14,421 bases of DNA from contig DASWCW010000315.1 of NCBI GenBank assembly GCA_036395835.1, positions 1 through 14,421 on the forward strand, read 5' to 3'. The stretch is from AP-16 sp036395835. GTDB lineage: Bacteria > Pseudomonadota > Alphaproteobacteria > Rhizobiales > Xanthobacteraceae. A model generated the notes under the pieces. It was given only the letters and a program-made list of their open reading frames with translations. It did no database searches and was not told the DNA's origin. The translations under genes were made by a program, and so were the position numbers. Within the stretch, counting starts at the first letter, position 1. Every line of letters begins with the position of its first letter. Shown here one piece after another: positions 1 to 6,959 of the stretch.

Positions 1-720
1 GAGGCGGATATTGAGCCCGCCGGGCGGCATCTTGAATTCGTCGTCGCCCGGCACGACGATCTTCACGCTGTCGAGCCCGGCTTCGACCACGCCGGTCGAT
101 TCCACGGTCTCATGCATGCATTTCAGCGCGACCCAGGAGCCGCAGAAGCGCGACATCGCCCAGCCGTAGAGCGCGTAATCGATGAATTCCTGCACACCGG
201 CAGGGTTGAGGATCGGGATCATCACGTCGACGAAGTGGAACTCGGACTGATGCGCCGTGGTGGAGGATTCCGCCGTATGATCGTCGCCCATCAGGGCGAG
301 CACGCCGCCATGTTTTGACGAGCCGGCGAAGTTGGCGTGACGGAACACGTCGCCGGTGCGGTCGACGCCCGGCCCCTTGCCGTACCAGATCGAGAACACG
401 CCATCGAACTTTCCCTCGCCGCGCAGCTCGGCCTGTTGCGAGCCCCATACCGCGGTGGCGGCCAAGTCCTCGTTGAGCCCGGGCTGGAAGCGGATATCGG
501 CGGCTTCGAGATGGCGCTTGGCCCGCACGAACTGCTGGTCGAGGCCGCCGAGCGGCGAGCCGCGATAGCCGGTGATGTACCCCGCGGTATTGAGCCCGGC
601 GCGGCGGTCGCGCTCCTTCTGCATCAGGCAGAGGCGGACCAGCGCCTGGAATCCGGTGACAAAGATGCGGCCCTGGCCGAGATCGAACTTGTCGTCGAGG
701 CTGACTTGCTGGAGCGCCAT
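1..720 (-). CDS. Indolepyruvate ferredoxin oxidoreductase family protein (N-terminal part, cut by window edge)
   Basis: The minus frame from ATG at 720-718 runs open to base 1, giving the first 240 residues (begins MALQQVSLDDKFDLGQGRIF). Recognisable segments are GYRGSPLGGLDQ near residues 50-61, FQPGLNEDLAATAVWGSQQ near 78-96, a GVFSIWYGKGPGVDRTGDV stretch near 107-125 and GDDHTAESSTTAHQSE near 143-158. These match the N-terminal TPP/pyrimidine domain of the long fused IorA/IorB-type 2-oxoacid:ferredoxin oxidoreductases of proteobacteria, which are usually above 1,100 residues, so most of the gene lies outside. The family oxidatively decarboxylates aryl pyruvates such as indolepyruvate to acyl-CoA, reducing ferredoxin. 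A GGAG lies about 10 bases before the ATG and supports the start. The family call is firm; the substrate is inferred. Confidence 0.9.
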   Translation of the reverse strand, partial: MALQQVSLDDKFDLGQGRIFVTGFQALVRLCLMQKERDRRAGLNTAGYITGYRGSPLGGLDQQFVRAKRHLEAADIRFQPGLNEDLAATAVWGSQQAELRGEGKFDGVFSIWYGKGPGVDRTGDVFRHANFAGSSKHGGVLALMGDDHTAESSTTAHQSEFHFVDVMIPILNPAGVQEFIDYALYGWAMSRFCGSWVALKCMHETVESTGVVEAGLDSVKIVVPGDDEFKMPPGGLNIRL

Positions 721-817
721 TCGCCTTTATCTCCACGGCGCGACGGGCCCTTGCGACGTGCCGGCTCGAGCAGGAGCGGAGGATCGCGGCCCGGTTTTTT
801 CGAATAAAACGTAGATG

Positions 818-846
818 ATGCTGACACTTAGCTTTGCAAGGGTCAA
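818..846 (-). promoter_or_regulatory. Candidate sigma-70-type promoter for the indolepyruvate oxidoreductase gene
   Basis: On the minus strand a TTGACC hexamer (846-841) is followed after 17 bases by CAGCAT (823-818). It lies in the only AT-rich part of the upstream region, about 100 bases before the gene start. The -35 is good and the -10 is poor, so this is a weak call. The rest of 721-933 contains no gene and no other convincing signal. Confidence 0.3.
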
Positions 847-933
847 TTTCGTTTTGTTTTGGCCGCCTGCAACGAAGTTTCCTTGCCTCCCGTTCCGACG
901 CATTTTAGCGCACTGCAGCAGGAGAACCATGCT

Positions 934-1005
934 GTAGCCCGGATGGAGCGCAAGCGAAATCCGGGATGGGCGGACCCGCATTGCACTTCGCTCCATGCGG
1001 GCTAC
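934..1005. repeat. Imperfect palindromic intergenic repeat
   Basis: The 17-base arm at 934-950 (GTAGCCCGGATGGAGCG) matches the reverse complement of 989-1005 at 16 of 17 positions. The sequence between them is also partly complementary, so the whole could fold into one long hairpin. This arm sequence resembles a dispersed palindrome I recall as frequent in Bradyrhizobium-type genomes. It sits between the divergent oxidoreductase and nitrile hydratase units. Confidence 0.6.
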
Positions 1006-1007
1006 GG

Positions 1008-1112
1008 CTAGCCCCTCAATCCGACCATCTGGCCGCCGTCGACCACGACGGTAGCGCCCGCCATGAAGCGCCCGGCGTCGGAGGCGAGCAGCAGCCGCGC
1101 GCCGTCGAGGGC
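1008..1112 (-). pseudogene. C-terminal remnant of a short-chain dehydrogenase/reductase
   Basis: Read on the minus strand up to a TAG at 1010-1008, this stretch encodes about 35 residues containing ARLLLASDAGRFMAGATV followed by VVDGGQMVG. This is the characteristic C-terminal end of classical SDR oxidoreductases (LASD-x-FxTGxxxxVDGG). Nothing of the Rossmann N-terminus (TGxxxGIG) or the YxxxK catalytic region is present upstream. The frame instead runs into a repeat-like sequence at about 1105-1144 and then the nitrile hydratase promoter region. It is therefore a decayed fragment without start or active site. No other SDR sequence is visible in the window. Confidence 0.65.
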
Positions 1113-1144
1113 CCCCGCGGCACGCGGCACCTCAGGGTGACGGT
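1105..1144 (-). repeat. Dispersed intergenic repeat, copy 1 (ACCGTCAyCCTGAG...CCTCGA type)
   Basis: On the minus strand this reads ACCGTCACCCTGAGG, then a GC-rich middle, then GGCCCTCGA. The same two end blocks occur on the plus strand at 8394-8439 (ACCGTCATCCTGAG ... GGCCTCGA). This copy forms the breakpoint of the SDR remnant. Confidence 0.5.
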
Positions 1145-1171
1145 GAGTGCCGGCTCGGATAGACTGGGATC

Positions 1172-1813
1172 ATGTCCACCGATCCCAGCATCGAGCATCA
1201 CGATCACGCGCATGCGCACGGCTCGGAGCTCTCGGAGACCGAGCTGCGCGTTCGCGCGCTCGAGACCATCTTGACCGAGAAGGGCTATGTCGATCCCCCC
1301 GCGCTCGACCGCCTGATCGAGACCTACGAGACCAAGGTCGGGCCGCGCAACGGCGCCCGTGTCGTGGCGCGCGCGTGGGCGGACCCGGCATACCGCGATT
1401 GGCTCCGCAAGGACGCGACCGCCGCCATCGCCTCGATGGGGTTCGCGGGACGGCAGAGCGAGCACATGGTTGCGCTCGAGAACACGGCGCAAATCCACAA
1501 CATGGTCGTCTGCACCCTGTGCTCCTGTTATCCCTGGGCGGTGCTCGGGCTGCCGCCGGTCTGGTACAAATCGGCGCCGTATCGCTCGCGCGCGGTCGCC
1601 GACCCACGCGGCGTGCTGCGCGAGTTCGGGGTAGAGCTGCCGGCAGGCACCGAGATCCGCGTGTGGGATTCGACCGCGGAGGTGCGCTACCTCGTGGTGC
1701 CGGTGCGGCCGGCCGGCACCCAGGACTGGAGCGAGGAAAGGCTCGCCGAGCTCGTGACCCGCGATTCCATGATCGGCACCGGACTGCCCAAATCCCCCGC
1801 CGAGGTGCCATGA
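1172..1813 (+). CDS. nthA: Cobalt-type nitrile hydratase, alpha subunit
   Basis: 213 residues, normal for the family. Nitrile hydratase hydrates nitriles to amides in the cytoplasm as an alpha-beta heterodimer or tetramer. The metal-binding motif is clear: C114-T-L-C117-S-C119 followed by YPWAVLGLPP. Threonine after the first cysteine is typical of the cobalt type (the iron type has serine). By homology Cys117 and Cys119 become sulfinic and sulfenic acids. The downstream WYKSAPYRSRAV segment is the conserved family stretch. The N-terminus (residues 9-17) is His-rich, HHDHAHAHG, probably an accessory metal-binding tail. No strong Shine-Dalgarno precedes the ATG. A GTGACG/TAGACT pair at 1137-1142 and 1160-1165 would give an almost leaderless transcript, but this is tentative. 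The stop overlaps the beta start in ATGA. Confidence 0.96.
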   Translation: MSTDPSIEHHDHAHAHGSELSETELRVRALETILTEKGYVDPPALDRLIETYETKVGPRNGARVVARAWADPAYRDWLRKDATAAIASMGFAGRQSEHMVALENTAQIHNMVVCTLCSCYPWAVLGLPPVWYKSAPYRSRAVADPRGVLREFGVELPAGTEIRVWDSTAEVRYLVVPVRPAGTQDWSEERLAELVTRDSMIGTGLPKSPAEVP

Positions 1814-2469
1814 ACGGCGCGCACGACATGGGTGGCGTGCACGGGTTCGGCCCGGTCGAGCCCGAGTCCAACGAGCCGGTATTTCATGCCGCATGGGAGC
1901 GGCGCGCCTTCGCCATCACGGTCGCGATGGGCGCGACCGGCGAATGGAACATCGACATGTCGCGGTTCGCGCGCGAGAACCGCTCGCCCCCCGACTACCT
2001 TTCCAAGAGCTATTACGAGCTTTGGCTCGCCGGCCTCGAACAGCTTCTCGCCGAATGCCGTCTCGTCACCCCCGAGGAGCTTGCCGCCGGCCGCGCGCTC
2101 GGCAGCGCGACGCCGGTCAAACGCGTGCTCGCCGCGGACGATGTGGACCGCGTGCTTTCGCGGGGAACCGCGGTAGCGCGCCCGCCCGCGGCACCGGCAC
2201 GCTTCAAGCCGGGCGATCGGGTGCGCGCCAAGAACATGCACCCGAGCGTGCATACGCGCCTGCCGCGGTATGTGCGGGGGCATCTCGGCACGATCGAGCA
2301 CGTGCGCGGCTGCCACGTCTTTCCCGACAGCAACGCAGCGGAGAAGGGCGAGAATCCGCAGTGGCTTTACAGCGTGCGGTTCGACGGCACCGAGCTGTGG
2401 GGGCCGCACAGCGATCCGAAACTGAAGGTCTCGGTCGATGCCTGGGAATCCTACCTCGAGGCGGCCTGA
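1810..2469 (+). CDS. nthB: Nitrile hydratase, beta subunit
   Basis: 219 residues, beginning MNGAHDMGGVHGFGPV, the hallmark N-terminus of NHase beta subunits. The C-terminal SH3-like domain (about residues 130-219) carries FKPGDRVRAKNMHPSVHTRLP, RGHLGTIEHVRGCHVFPD and WLYSVRFDGTELWG, all family-typical. It covers the alpha-subunit metal centre; two beta arginines contact the oxidised cysteines in known structures. The ATG overlaps the alpha stop (ATGA), implying translational coupling and 1:1 production. The frame is open further upstream to 1147, but only this start gives the conserved N-terminus. The accessory gene starts 32 bases before this stop. Confidence 0.96.
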   Translation: MNGAHDMGGVHGFGPVEPESNEPVFHAAWERRAFAITVAMGATGEWNIDMSRFARENRSPPDYLSKSYYELWLAGLEQLLAECRLVTPEELAAGRALGSATPVKRVLAADDVDRVLSRGTAVARPPAAPARFKPGDRVRAKNMHPSVHTRLPRYVRGHLGTIEHVRGCHVFPDSNAAEKGENPQWLYSVRFDGTELWGPHSDPKLKVSVDAWESYLEAA

Positions 2470-2830
2470 AGCGGGATCGGCAGCGAGCCTGCCGGGCATT
2501 CCGCTCGATTCCGGCGAGCCGGTGTTTCGTGAGCCGTGGGAGGCGCAGGCGTTCGCCATGGCGCTCGCGCTCCACGAGCGCGGCGTTTTCACGTGGCCCG
2601 AATGGGCGGCGGCTTTGGCGGCGGAGATCCGCAGCGCCCAGGCCGCCGGCGATCCCGATCTCGGCACGACCTATTATCGTCACTGGCTCGCCGCGCTCGA
2701 AAAGCTCGTCGCCGCCAAGGGCATCGCCAGCACGGATGCACTCACGCGCTATCGTGACGCGTGGGACCACGCCGCCGACCGCACGCCGCACGGCACGCCG
2801 ATCGAGCTCAAGTCCGAGGATTTTGGCTGA
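2438..2830 (+). CDS. Nitrile hydratase accessory/activator protein (p14K-like)
   Basis: 130 residues. The core EPVFREPWEAQAFAMALAL, GVFTWPEWAAALAAEI and YYRHWLAALEKLVAAKG resembles the N-terminal half of the beta subunit. That is characteristic of the small accessory proteins that complex with the alpha subunit and deliver cobalt by subunit exchange (self-subunit swapping, known from Rhodococcus and Pseudomonas putida NHases). The C-terminus ends with the family-like HGTPIEL. The start at 2438 lies inside the beta gene; no later ATG precedes the conserved core, so translation is probably coupled. It is the last gene of the operon, with only 3 bases before the stop of the convergent permease gene. 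No amidase gene follows, so the amide product would be handled elsewhere. Confidence 0.9.
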   Translation: MPGNPTSRRPEAGSAASLPGIPLDSGEPVFREPWEAQAFAMALALHERGVFTWPEWAAALAAEIRSAQAAGDPDLGTTYYRHWLAALEKLVAAKGIASTDALTRYRDAWDHAADRTPHGTPIELKSEDFG

Positions 2831-2833
2831 ACT

Positions 2834-3898
2834 TCACACCGCGAACATGCGCTCGCTCGCCATGTAGCCCATCAGCAGCAGCGCGCCGAAGGCGAGTACC
2901 AGCGCCGCGGCGCCGAGTTCGAGCCCCCGCAGCAGCAATCCGCCCGCGCCCTCGCGGCCCTTCGCGAACCGCGCCGCCAAGGTCCGCGCGCCGACCGCAA
3001 AGCTCGCGATCGCCGCGACGGTGATCGCGGTGCCGAGCCCCATCACGAAGGTCGAGGCGACCCCGGTCCAGAACAGGCCTTGGGCGAGCGCGAACACCAA
3101 CACCAGGATCGCGCCCGAGCATGGCCGCAAGCCGACCGCCACGATGGCCGAGAGCCCGCGCGCCCAGCCGCCCGGTCCGGCGAGCTCCTCGGGTTCCGGC
3201 CCGTGCGAATGCCCGGCGTGATCGTGGGCGTGCTCGTGCCCGCCATGATCGTGACCATGGTCATGGACGACCGCGCCCGGATGCCCAGGCCCCGCCGCGG
3301 CGGCAGCCGGCACCATCGACGCGACGCTGGTTTGTCTGAGCGCGCGCAGGAAGGCCCTGCCCTTGACCCACACAAGCCGCGCGCCGACCGCCATGATCAG
3401 CGCGTAGCTTGCCGTCTCGATCACGCGCACGGCATCGCCCATCACCTTCGCGGTAGCGCCGAGCAGGACGGCCGCGATGCCGACGATCGCCACCGCCACG
3501 AACGCCTGCAGCAGCGCGGACGCGAACGACAGCACGATGCCGCGCCGCCACGTCTCCTCATTGGCGACCAGGTAGGACGAGATCACCGCCTTGCCGTGGC
3601 CGGGTCCCGCCGCATGAAAGACGCCGTATGCGAAGGAGAGGCCGAGCAGGCTCAAGGCCGCGCTGCCGTCGGCCTTGGCGGCCCGGATCATGCCGGCGAG
3701 CGCCCGGTAGAACTCGGCCTGCTTGGCGAGGATGAAACCGGCGATGCCGTCGAGCGCCGGCGGCCGCGGCGGAGCGGCCGGGCCGGCGCCGAAGGGATTT
3801 GCCTGCGCAAGCGCTTCCGCGCCGGCGCCGAGCAGAGCCGCCGCAAGGACTGCGAGACTGAGCACGCAAAGTTTCTGCATTCGCGACGTCACGGGCAT
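2834..3898 (-). CDS. NicO/RcnA-type nickel/cobalt transporter permease
   Basis: 354 residues with an N-terminal signal-like segment (residues 8-32) and about six hydrophobic helices. The family signature YGVFHAAGPGHGKAVISSYL lies at 91-110, and RPCSGAILVLVFALAQG at 258-274. Between them is a His/Asp-rich cytoplasm- or periplasm-facing loop (212-232, HDHGHDHGGHEHAHDHAGHS) for metal binding. This fits the NicO family (COG2215), which moves Ni2+ or Co2+; members include both exporters (RcnA) and proposed importers, and direction cannot be read here. It overlaps the upstream DUF1007 gene by 10 bases, a typical pairing. An internal ATG at 3880 is an alternative start. Being tail-to-tail with a cobalt nitrile hydratase operon suggests cobalt supply or balance, which is an inference. 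Confidence 0.9.
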   Translation of the reverse strand: MPVTSRMQKLCVLSLAVLAAALLGAGAEALAQANPFGAGPAAPPRPPALDGIAGFILAKQAEFYRALAGMIRAAKADGSAALSLLGLSFAYGVFHAAGPGHGKAVISSYLVANEETWRRGIVLSFASALLQAFVAVAIVGIAAVLLGATAKVMGDAVRVIETASYALIMAVGARLVWVKGRAFLRALRQTSVASMVPAAAAAGPGHPGAVVHDHGHDHGGHEHAHDHAGHSHGPEPEELAGPGGWARGLSAIVAVGLRPCSGAILVLVFALAQGLFWTGVASTFVMGLGTAITVAAIASFAVGARTLAARFAKGREGAGGLLLRGLELGAAALVLAFGALLLMGYMASERMFAV

Positions 3899-4539
3899 TG
3901 CACGGCGACTTTATTGGCGAACTGGGCGCCATAATTGCTGCCGGTGCCGAGCGAGTTGAAAAACGATTCGCCGAGCTGGCCCTTCGAGGCCGCGGCCGCG
4001 TCGCCGGCATTGACCACGCTGAACTTGCACGCCGCCGGCGCGCCGACGAGCGCCACCGGATCCTTGTCCGCGAAGGCGAAATCGACGAACCAGGTCGGAT
4101 CGTAGATTTCGAGATGGAGCGCCTGCGCCTTGACCGGCGATTTCAGCGGCAGCGTGAAATGCAGGATCAGCACGCCGTCGGCGAACTCCAGCCAGTAATC
4201 CACCGGATCGGTGAACGCCGTTTTCTTGCCGTTGGCCTTGGCGTGGGTGAAATAGTCGAACTCCTTGAGCGAGTTCACATTGACTTCGGCGAGCGGCTTG
4301 AGATCCTCGCGGGTGAACACGCCTTTCTGCTTGGTCTCGAGCCCTTGCGTGGCGAAGGTCGAGAACATTTCGTCGAAGGCCCAGGCATGGCGCACGCCGG
4401 TGACCGTGCCGTCGGCCGCGTAGAGCAGCTCGCTCTTCATCGTGACCCAGACGTGCGGATGGGCAAGCGCCGCATCCGCCGCCCCCAGCCAACAGGCCAG
4501 CGCTGCAACGAGGGCAAGGCGGGAACGGCGGGTCATCAT
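3889..4539 (-). CDS. DUF1007 family periplasmic metal-transport partner protein
   Basis: 216 residues. Residues 1-26 form a Sec signal peptide (basic MMTRRSR, hydrophobic core, AAL-A cleavage) that would expose a mature N-terminus of HPHVWV. HPHVW at the processed N-terminus is the DUF1007 (COG3683) hallmark and a likely metal ligand set. Other family-like parts are AWAFDEMFSTF, REDLKPLAEVNVNSLKEFDYFTHAKANG and LHLEIYDPTWFVDFAF. The family is found beside NicO permeases and is thought to act as the periplasmic component, but no biochemical role is proven. It precedes the permease gene in a two-gene unit with a 10-base overlap. Two adjacent ATG codons (4539, 4536) could serve as start. Confidence 0.88.
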   Translation of the reverse strand: MMTRRSRLALVAALACWLGAADAALAHPHVWVTMKSELLYAADGTVTGVRHAWAFDEMFSTFATQGLETKQKGVFTREDLKPLAEVNVNSLKEFDYFTHAKANGKKTAFTDPVDYWLEFADGVLILHFTLPLKSPVKAQALHLEIYDPTWFVDFAFADKDPVALVGAPAACKFSVVNAGDAAAASKGQLGESFFNSLGTGSNYGAQFANKVAVQCP

Positions 4540-4596
4540 CTCATCGATCCGAAACGGCGCGGCACCATATCATTCAGTGCGGCGGAAAGGTGGCCG

Positions 4597-4720
4597 CTTT
4601 CCCTCCCCGGAGGGGAGGTCGATCACGCGTAGGCGCGATCGGGCGAGGTGAGTGAGCTCAGCCCCACCCCGCCAGCTCGCATTCGCGCGCTGCCGACCCT
4701 CCCCTGCGGGGAGGGAAAAG
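4597..4720. repeat. Palindromic intergenic element with CCCTCCCC/GGGGAGGG ends
   Basis: The element starts with CTTTCCCTCCCC (4597-4608) and ends with GGGGAGGGAAAAG (4708-4720), near-perfect terminal inverted repeats. Each end also forms its own hairpin (4602-4618 and 4697-4715, loops of three bases). It fills the gap between the DUF1007 start and the gamma-glutamyltransferase stop. The 13-base end sequence recurs exactly at 9472-9484 in the opposite sense. Either end hairpin could act as a terminator, but there is no clear T-run on the needed side. Confidence 0.6.
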
Positions 4721-4724
4721 GGAG

Positions 4725-6311
4725 TCACACCCCCTCCGCCCCGCCGTCGGCGCGCGGATCGTGGCCCGCTTCGAGGCTCCCGTTCGGATGCACCACGATC
4801 GCGCCCGCGTGCCCCATGGTGTCGGAATAGGATTCGTCGAGCTCCTCGATATCGTGGCCCGCGTCTGCGAGCTGTTCGATGAGGCTTGCCGGAAATCTTG
4901 CTTCGAGCCGCAGGCTGGTGCGCGGCGATCCCCAGGTGCGCCCCAGCAGCCAGCGCGGGCGGGCGATCGCCTCTTCGAGCGGCTGACCATAGAACACGAG
5001 CCGGGTGAACAGCGCCGCCTGCGTCTGCGGCTGACCGTCGCCCCCCATCGTGCCGTACGCCAGCGTCCTGCCGTCCCGGAGCGCCGCGAGCGCCGGGTTG
5101 AGCGTGTGGAACGGCCGGCGGCCGGGCGCGAGCGTGTTCAGCGCCTGCGGGTCGAGCGAGAAACTGGCGCCGCGGTTCTGCATCAGCACGCCGGTGCCCG
5201 GCAGCACGCAGCCGGCGCCGAATTCCCAGTAGAGCGACTGGATGTAGGAGACGACGAGGCCCGAGCCATCCGCAGCGCCCATCCACACGGTGTCGCCCCG
5301 CTGCGGCGACGCGGGCCACGGCGCGGCCTTGCGGCCGTCGATCCGCCGCGCCTCGGCGTCGAGGAAGCTTTGCGCCAGATAAAGCGCGGGCGGATGTGGG
5401 AGACGATCCGGATCGGTGACGATGCGGTCGCGCACGAGGAACGCACGCTTCGTCGCTTCGACGAGCCCGTGGATGTGGTCGAAGCTCTCGGCCGCTTCGA
5501 TGCGGAGCCGATCGAACAGCGCCAGCAGGATCAGGGAGGCGATGCCCTGGGTCGGCGGCGGCGTGTTGAACAAAGTGCCGGCGCGCACCGCGACCGAGAG
5601 CGGCTCGTCCACGCAAGCGCGATAACCGGCGAGATCGGCGCGGCTGACCGGGCTGCCGATCCCGGCGAGATCCGCGGCGATCTCGCGCGCCACGTCGCCG
5701 CGGTAGAAATCGTCGAGCCCCGCACGGGCGAGATGGTCGAGGGTGGCGGCAAGCGCGGTCTGCTTGAGCCTCGCTTCGGCCTGCGGCGGCTTGCCGTCGC
5801 TCAGGAAGGCGTCGGCGAAGCCGGGGACCGCCTCGAGCTCCGAAAACTTTTCCTCGGTCAGCCGCGCCTGGCCCGGCGTCACGACGTAGCTTTGGGCATG
5901 ACCAATGGCGGGCGCGAGCAAGCTCGCAAGCGGCATGCGCCCGCCCGCCGCCTTGGCGGCTTCGAGCGCAAGGATCCAGGTGCCGAGCGCGCCCGGAACC
6001 GTGAGCGCCGCGAGCGGGCCGCGCGGCGGGATGCTCTCATGCCCGCGGTAGAGCTCAACGCGCGCGCCGGAGCCGGCGGGCCCCGCGCCCATGATGGCGC
6101 GGATGCGCCCCGACGGCTCGTGGATCAGGAAAAAGCCGTCGCCGCCGAGGTGATTCATGTGCGGATAGACGGCCGCGCTCGCCGCCGCCATCGCCACCAT
6201 GGCTTCGAGCGCGTTGCCGCCCTCGGCAAGGATCAGGCGACCGGCTTCGGCCGCGGCCCGATGCGGGGCCGCGACGATGCCGCGGCGATATCCGGAGGCG
6301 TACAGGGGCAT
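4725..6311 (-). CDS. Gamma-glutamyltransferase family amidohydrolase
   Basis: 528 residues, an N-terminal nucleophile hydrolase of the GGT family. The large-subunit part has GGNALEAMVAMAAASAAVYPHMN-type sequence near 30-55 and GLVEATKRAFLVRDRI before the processing site. Autocleavage should occur before Thr341 in RGDTVWMGA, which becomes the nucleophile; QNRGASFSLDP and YGTMGGDGQPQTQAA follow in the small subunit. The DTVWMGA and QNRGASF forms resemble the oxamate amidohydrolase (HpxW)-like branch more than classical E. coli Ggt, so glutathione may not be the substrate. No obvious signal peptide is present, suggesting a cytoplasmic enzyme. The frame stays open upstream to 6983, but the conserved domain begins right after ATG 6311. 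Confidence 0.9.
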   Translation of the reverse strand: MPLYASGYRRGIVAAPHRAAAEAGRLILAEGGNALEAMVAMAAASAAVYPHMNHLGGDGFFLIHEPSGRIRAIMGAGPAGSGARVELYRGHESIPPRGPLAALTVPGALGTWILALEAAKAAGGRMPLASLLAPAIGHAQSYVVTPGQARLTEEKFSELEAVPGFADAFLSDGKPPQAEARLKQTALAATLDHLARAGLDDFYRGDVAREIAADLAGIGSPVSRADLAGYRACVDEPLSVAVRAGTLFNTPPPTQGIASLILLALFDRLRIEAAESFDHIHGLVEATKRAFLVRDRIVTDPDRLPHPPALYLAQSFLDAEARRIDGRKAAPWPASPQRGDTVWMGAADGSGLVVSYIQSLYWEFGAGCVLPGTGVLMQNRGASFSLDPQALNTLAPGRRPFHTLNPALAALRDGRTLAYGTMGGDGQPQTQAALFTRLVFYGQPLEEAIARPRWLLGRTWGSPRTSLRLEARFPASLIEQLADAGHDIEELDESYSDTMGHAGAIVVHPNGSLEAGHDPRADGGAEGV

Positions 6312-6369
6312 GGCGGATTCGGTGGACTTACAGCAGCGAGGCGGATTTTGCGAGGTGCGCGGGTTCCCC

Positions 6370-6390
6370 TCCCGCCGCGAAGCGGCGGGA
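6370..6390. repeat. Perfect 9-bp inverted repeat with GAA loop
   Basis: TCCCGCCGC (6370-6378) and GCGGCGGGA (6382-6390) form a perfect GC-rich stem. It lies in the divergent 192-base gap between the gamma-glutamyltransferase gene and the small membrane protein gene, so it is not a terminator of either. It may be a fragment of an intergenic palindrome or fold in the leader of the minus-strand gene. Confidence 0.5.
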
Positions 6391-6503
6391 AGGCAACCGC
6401 GCGTGCGGCCAAGAATGCCCCCATCTTGATCGGGCCGGCGGATTGGACCAGATTGCCGCCGCCGCTTGGCAGCGGCCGCCGAAGCCGTCGAGGGACGCGA
6501 AGG

Positions 6504-6758
6504 ATGAAAAAACCTGTGGAAACTTCGCGCCGGCGCCGGATCCTCTGGGTGCACGTGCTCACCGTGATGAGCGCCGCCATCCTGATCGGAGCCGAAGTGT
6601 TCGGCGCCGCATTCGCGGGCGGCTGGGCGCTCGCCGGCTTGTTCCATCTCGGCGAGACCGGCGGCTATGTGCTGCAATCGATCTTCTTTCTGATCGGGCT
6701 TGCCATCATGGCGAGCTTCATTCGCGCCGCCCGCAGGGTGGAGCCGTTCACGGGCTGA
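6504..6758 (+). CDS. Small two-helix membrane protein of unknown function
   Basis: 84 residues. A basic N-terminus (MKKPVETSRRRR) is followed by a long hydrophobic stretch, residues about 13-36, and a second one at about 53-73, ending in RAARRVEPFTG. The positive-inside rule suggests both ends in the cytoplasm. A GAGGG lies about 10 bases and an AGG directly before the ATG. I do not recognise the family; there are no catalytic or metal-binding motifs. It is divergent from the gamma-glutamyltransferase gene and has no close partner downstream, so the context says little. The composition and topology support a real gene rather than chance. Confidence 0.7.
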   Translation: MKKPVETSRRRRILWVHVLTVMSAAILIGAEVFGAAFAGGWALAGLFHLGETGGYVLQSIFFLIGLAIMASFIRAARRVEPFTG

Positions 6759-6959
6759 GCGCTCGCACATCAATTTGTATCGCTCAAGCAGCCGAGCCGC
6801 GGTGGTGTCTCGCGATCTTTGTTGATTTGCGCGCGATCGCGCCCAAAGCGCTTGCAGTGCATGTCTGGATAGCTTAAGTGCGTGATTGCCCAATTTCGCA
6901 CGTGCCTGTGGCCGTGTGTCGGTCGGTGGGCATCCGGACAAGAGGCCGGACAGCCGCCT
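6759..6959 (+). other. Intergenic region upstream of the ornithine decarboxylase leader
   Basis: No convincing gene is present. A weak promoter candidate, TTGCAG (6852-6857), 16-base spacer, TTAAGT (6874-6879), could drive the downstream leader and decarboxylase. A GCGCGATCGCGC palindrome is at about 6832-6843. Open frames through this stretch lack starts and family features. Confidence 0.3.

Noticed and set aside
110..736. Open frame on the minus strand, 208 codons
   Set aside because: It overlaps the indolepyruvate oxidoreductase in another frame, and its Arg/Pro-rich composition is that of a GC-rich shadow frame.
1016..1894. Minus-strand open frame across the nitrile hydratase alpha gene
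   Set aside because: Antisense shadow of a clear gene. The real remnant at its lower end is the SDR tail in a different frame.
4540..4724. Cobalamin or Ni/Co riboswitch upstream of the DUF1007/NicO pair
   Set aside because: The region contains the palindromic repeat, and I saw no B12-box or NiCo-type conserved sequence.
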